A DNA stretch of 64,000 nt from Linyphia triangularis (Eukaryota; Arthropoda; Arachnida; Araneae; Linyphiidae), in NCBI GenBank assembly GCA_963978545.1, contig OZ021726.1:56651959-56715958 (forward strand), in the 5' to 3' direction. The position numbers and the translations under genes were made by a program. This document shows positions 62,766 to 64,000 of the stretch, piece by piece. The notes beneath the pieces were generated by a model. The model saw only the letters and a list, made by a program, of their open reading frames with translations, had not been told where the DNA came from and made no database searches. Position 1 is the stretch's first letter. Each line of letters opens with the position of its first letter.

Positions 62766-64000
62766 GGCTTTTTGGGCATTTTTGGAAAAAGAAAAAAAAA
62801 AAAAACTTTTTTTTTTCCAACCCTGATTTAGCCCGGCTGCACTGGCTGTAGTGCTCGAGCGCCGGAGTATCTTCTTTTAAGAAATCTGAATTTTCACAAT
62901 GGGAATGAAAGGGTGCAATTTAAACTAACTTCTGACACTTACTCTGGATCTTTAAACTTCTTAGCTACTTTTATTTTGATTAATGAAAATGGCACTTCAC
63001 ACATAAAAGAATACAAAAATAAATATTTTAAGAGGGAATATCTCAAAAACTATTTTTGTTGCATACCATTTATTCACTTAGCGCTTCAATTATAAACCAT
63101 AAATAATTTACAAGAGTAAACAAAAAAAAAAATAAGTTAGATGATTTTATACGTTTCATTTTGTTTACCCTTATAAACAAAAATTTTATCGGATTACAAA
63201 TAATTTATAAAAGAAAAATTTTAACGAAAATTTTTCACATTAATAAGTTAATAAAAGAACTACATTTTCATCATATTTATTTATATTACGTATTCTAAAA
63301 TTAAAAGTAACTTACAGTACATGAGTACCTTAACTACACGTAATCGGTTCGCAAACATTGAAATATGTGTATACTATTAATATTACAAATTTTCATTTAA
63401 TGTAATGGTATTTCACTTTAGAAATCTTACTGTTTATCTGTCAACGTACTTCAACTGGGCTTAGAAATCTCTTGTATCCTTCCAGTCAAAAGAAGAAGGG
63501 ATTATCACATTTTAACGATCAACTCTTGTGTCAAGTCTAGACGTCTAATTCTTACGATTCGAGACACAAAGAAAGCAAATACATCAGAAATTATTTGTTT
63601 TTATCGTTGCGTGATCGTATAGCTTAATCATATCTTTCTTTCTCTAATGGATGCTTTTAGTTAGGTTTGATTCTTTGGTATGAATTCGTTTAGAACTCAC
63701 AAACTCTAATAGAAAATGTTGCTTTCAGAACTAGTTTGAATAGCTTAAATGGTGAATTAAAGTAAGCAATAATTAAAATATTAAATTACTTGTAAAAATT
63801 AGAAAAGCAGGGAATTGTTTATGCAACAAAAGATTTGCATAATATTAATATATATGTTTTGAAGTGTCAAATGTATTAAAAAGCATTGTCGAGTGCTGAA
63901 AATAATGGTTAATATAATTATTTTTATATTCTAACTTTCAATGCTTATTAAAAGTAATTTTTATAAATCAGTTGATGAAATGGATAGTATCATATCAATT
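62766..64000. other. right-edge stretch
   Basis: It starts with a purine/pyrimidine patch and a GC-rich stretch at 62826-62870 (GCCCGGCTGCACTGGCTG), then the right copy of the direct repeat (62873-62950), then AT-rich sequence with no gene. The ORF at 62913 begins inside the repeat. Confidence 0.4.

Overview
The window looks like nuclear DNA from an AT-rich, repeat-dense animal genome, most likely an arthropod and possibly an arachnid. The grounds are long introns with GT-AG splice sites, long homopolymer and (TA)n tracts, mariner, Tc1, Helitron and pogo-type DNA transposons, tRNA-derived SINEs and LINE C-terminal fragments. The arthropod call is inference and nothing fixes the species. There are no prokaryotic operons, CRISPR arrays or long intact ORFs.

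The one host gene I can support lies on the minus strand. Four short exons at 42800-42539, 32597-32434, 24141-24076 and 18265-18230 have good splice sites, and one reading frame stays open across all three junctions. They give about 174 codons of a low-complexity, Arg/Ser/Pro/Gly-rich N-terminal region containing an SH3-ligand-like RVPPLPP motif and ending in MDEPRTPARD. A 44-base exon at 59182-59139 may be 5' untranslated. A CpG-rich exon at about 4856-4649, with a clean donor, may be an alternative first exon. I do not recognise the gene. MDEP-x-[ST]-PA weakly recalls the N-terminus of Bruchpilot/ELKS-type active-zone proteins, which is only a hypothesis. The rest of the protein would lie beyond position 1.

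Most of the remaining sequence is intron or flank filled with mobile DNA: (i) 0.5-3 kb, a dispersed repeat and a long-TIR MITE; (ii) 6.1-7.3 kb, a dead mariner; (iii) 9.4 kb, a pogo-like MITE; (iv) four copies of one SINE family at 12.3, 25.2, 27.7 and 43.5 kb, each with a target-site duplication; (v) 22.3-22.8 kb, a foldback element; (vi) 28.9-30.0 kb, a roughly 360-bp tandem repeat; (vii) 33.7-35.9 kb, a Helitron-like element holding a near-palindromic TTAA-flanked element; (viii) 40.7-42.3 kb, a dead Tc1/Tc3-type element with doubled inverted repeats; (ix) 47.4-48.7 kb, a broken transposase-like ORF split by a LINE fragment; (x) 60.4-63 kb, a higher-order tandem array between diverged direct repeats.

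Scattered between these are non-repetitive, more base-balanced islands that could be enhancers or promoters; one holds a near-perfect RFX X-box beside two CCAAT boxes. I found no convincing new multi-gene system. The most interesting points are the reconstructed microexon gene, the start-stop uORF its first splice would create, a candidate recursive splice site, and the nested palindromic transposon.
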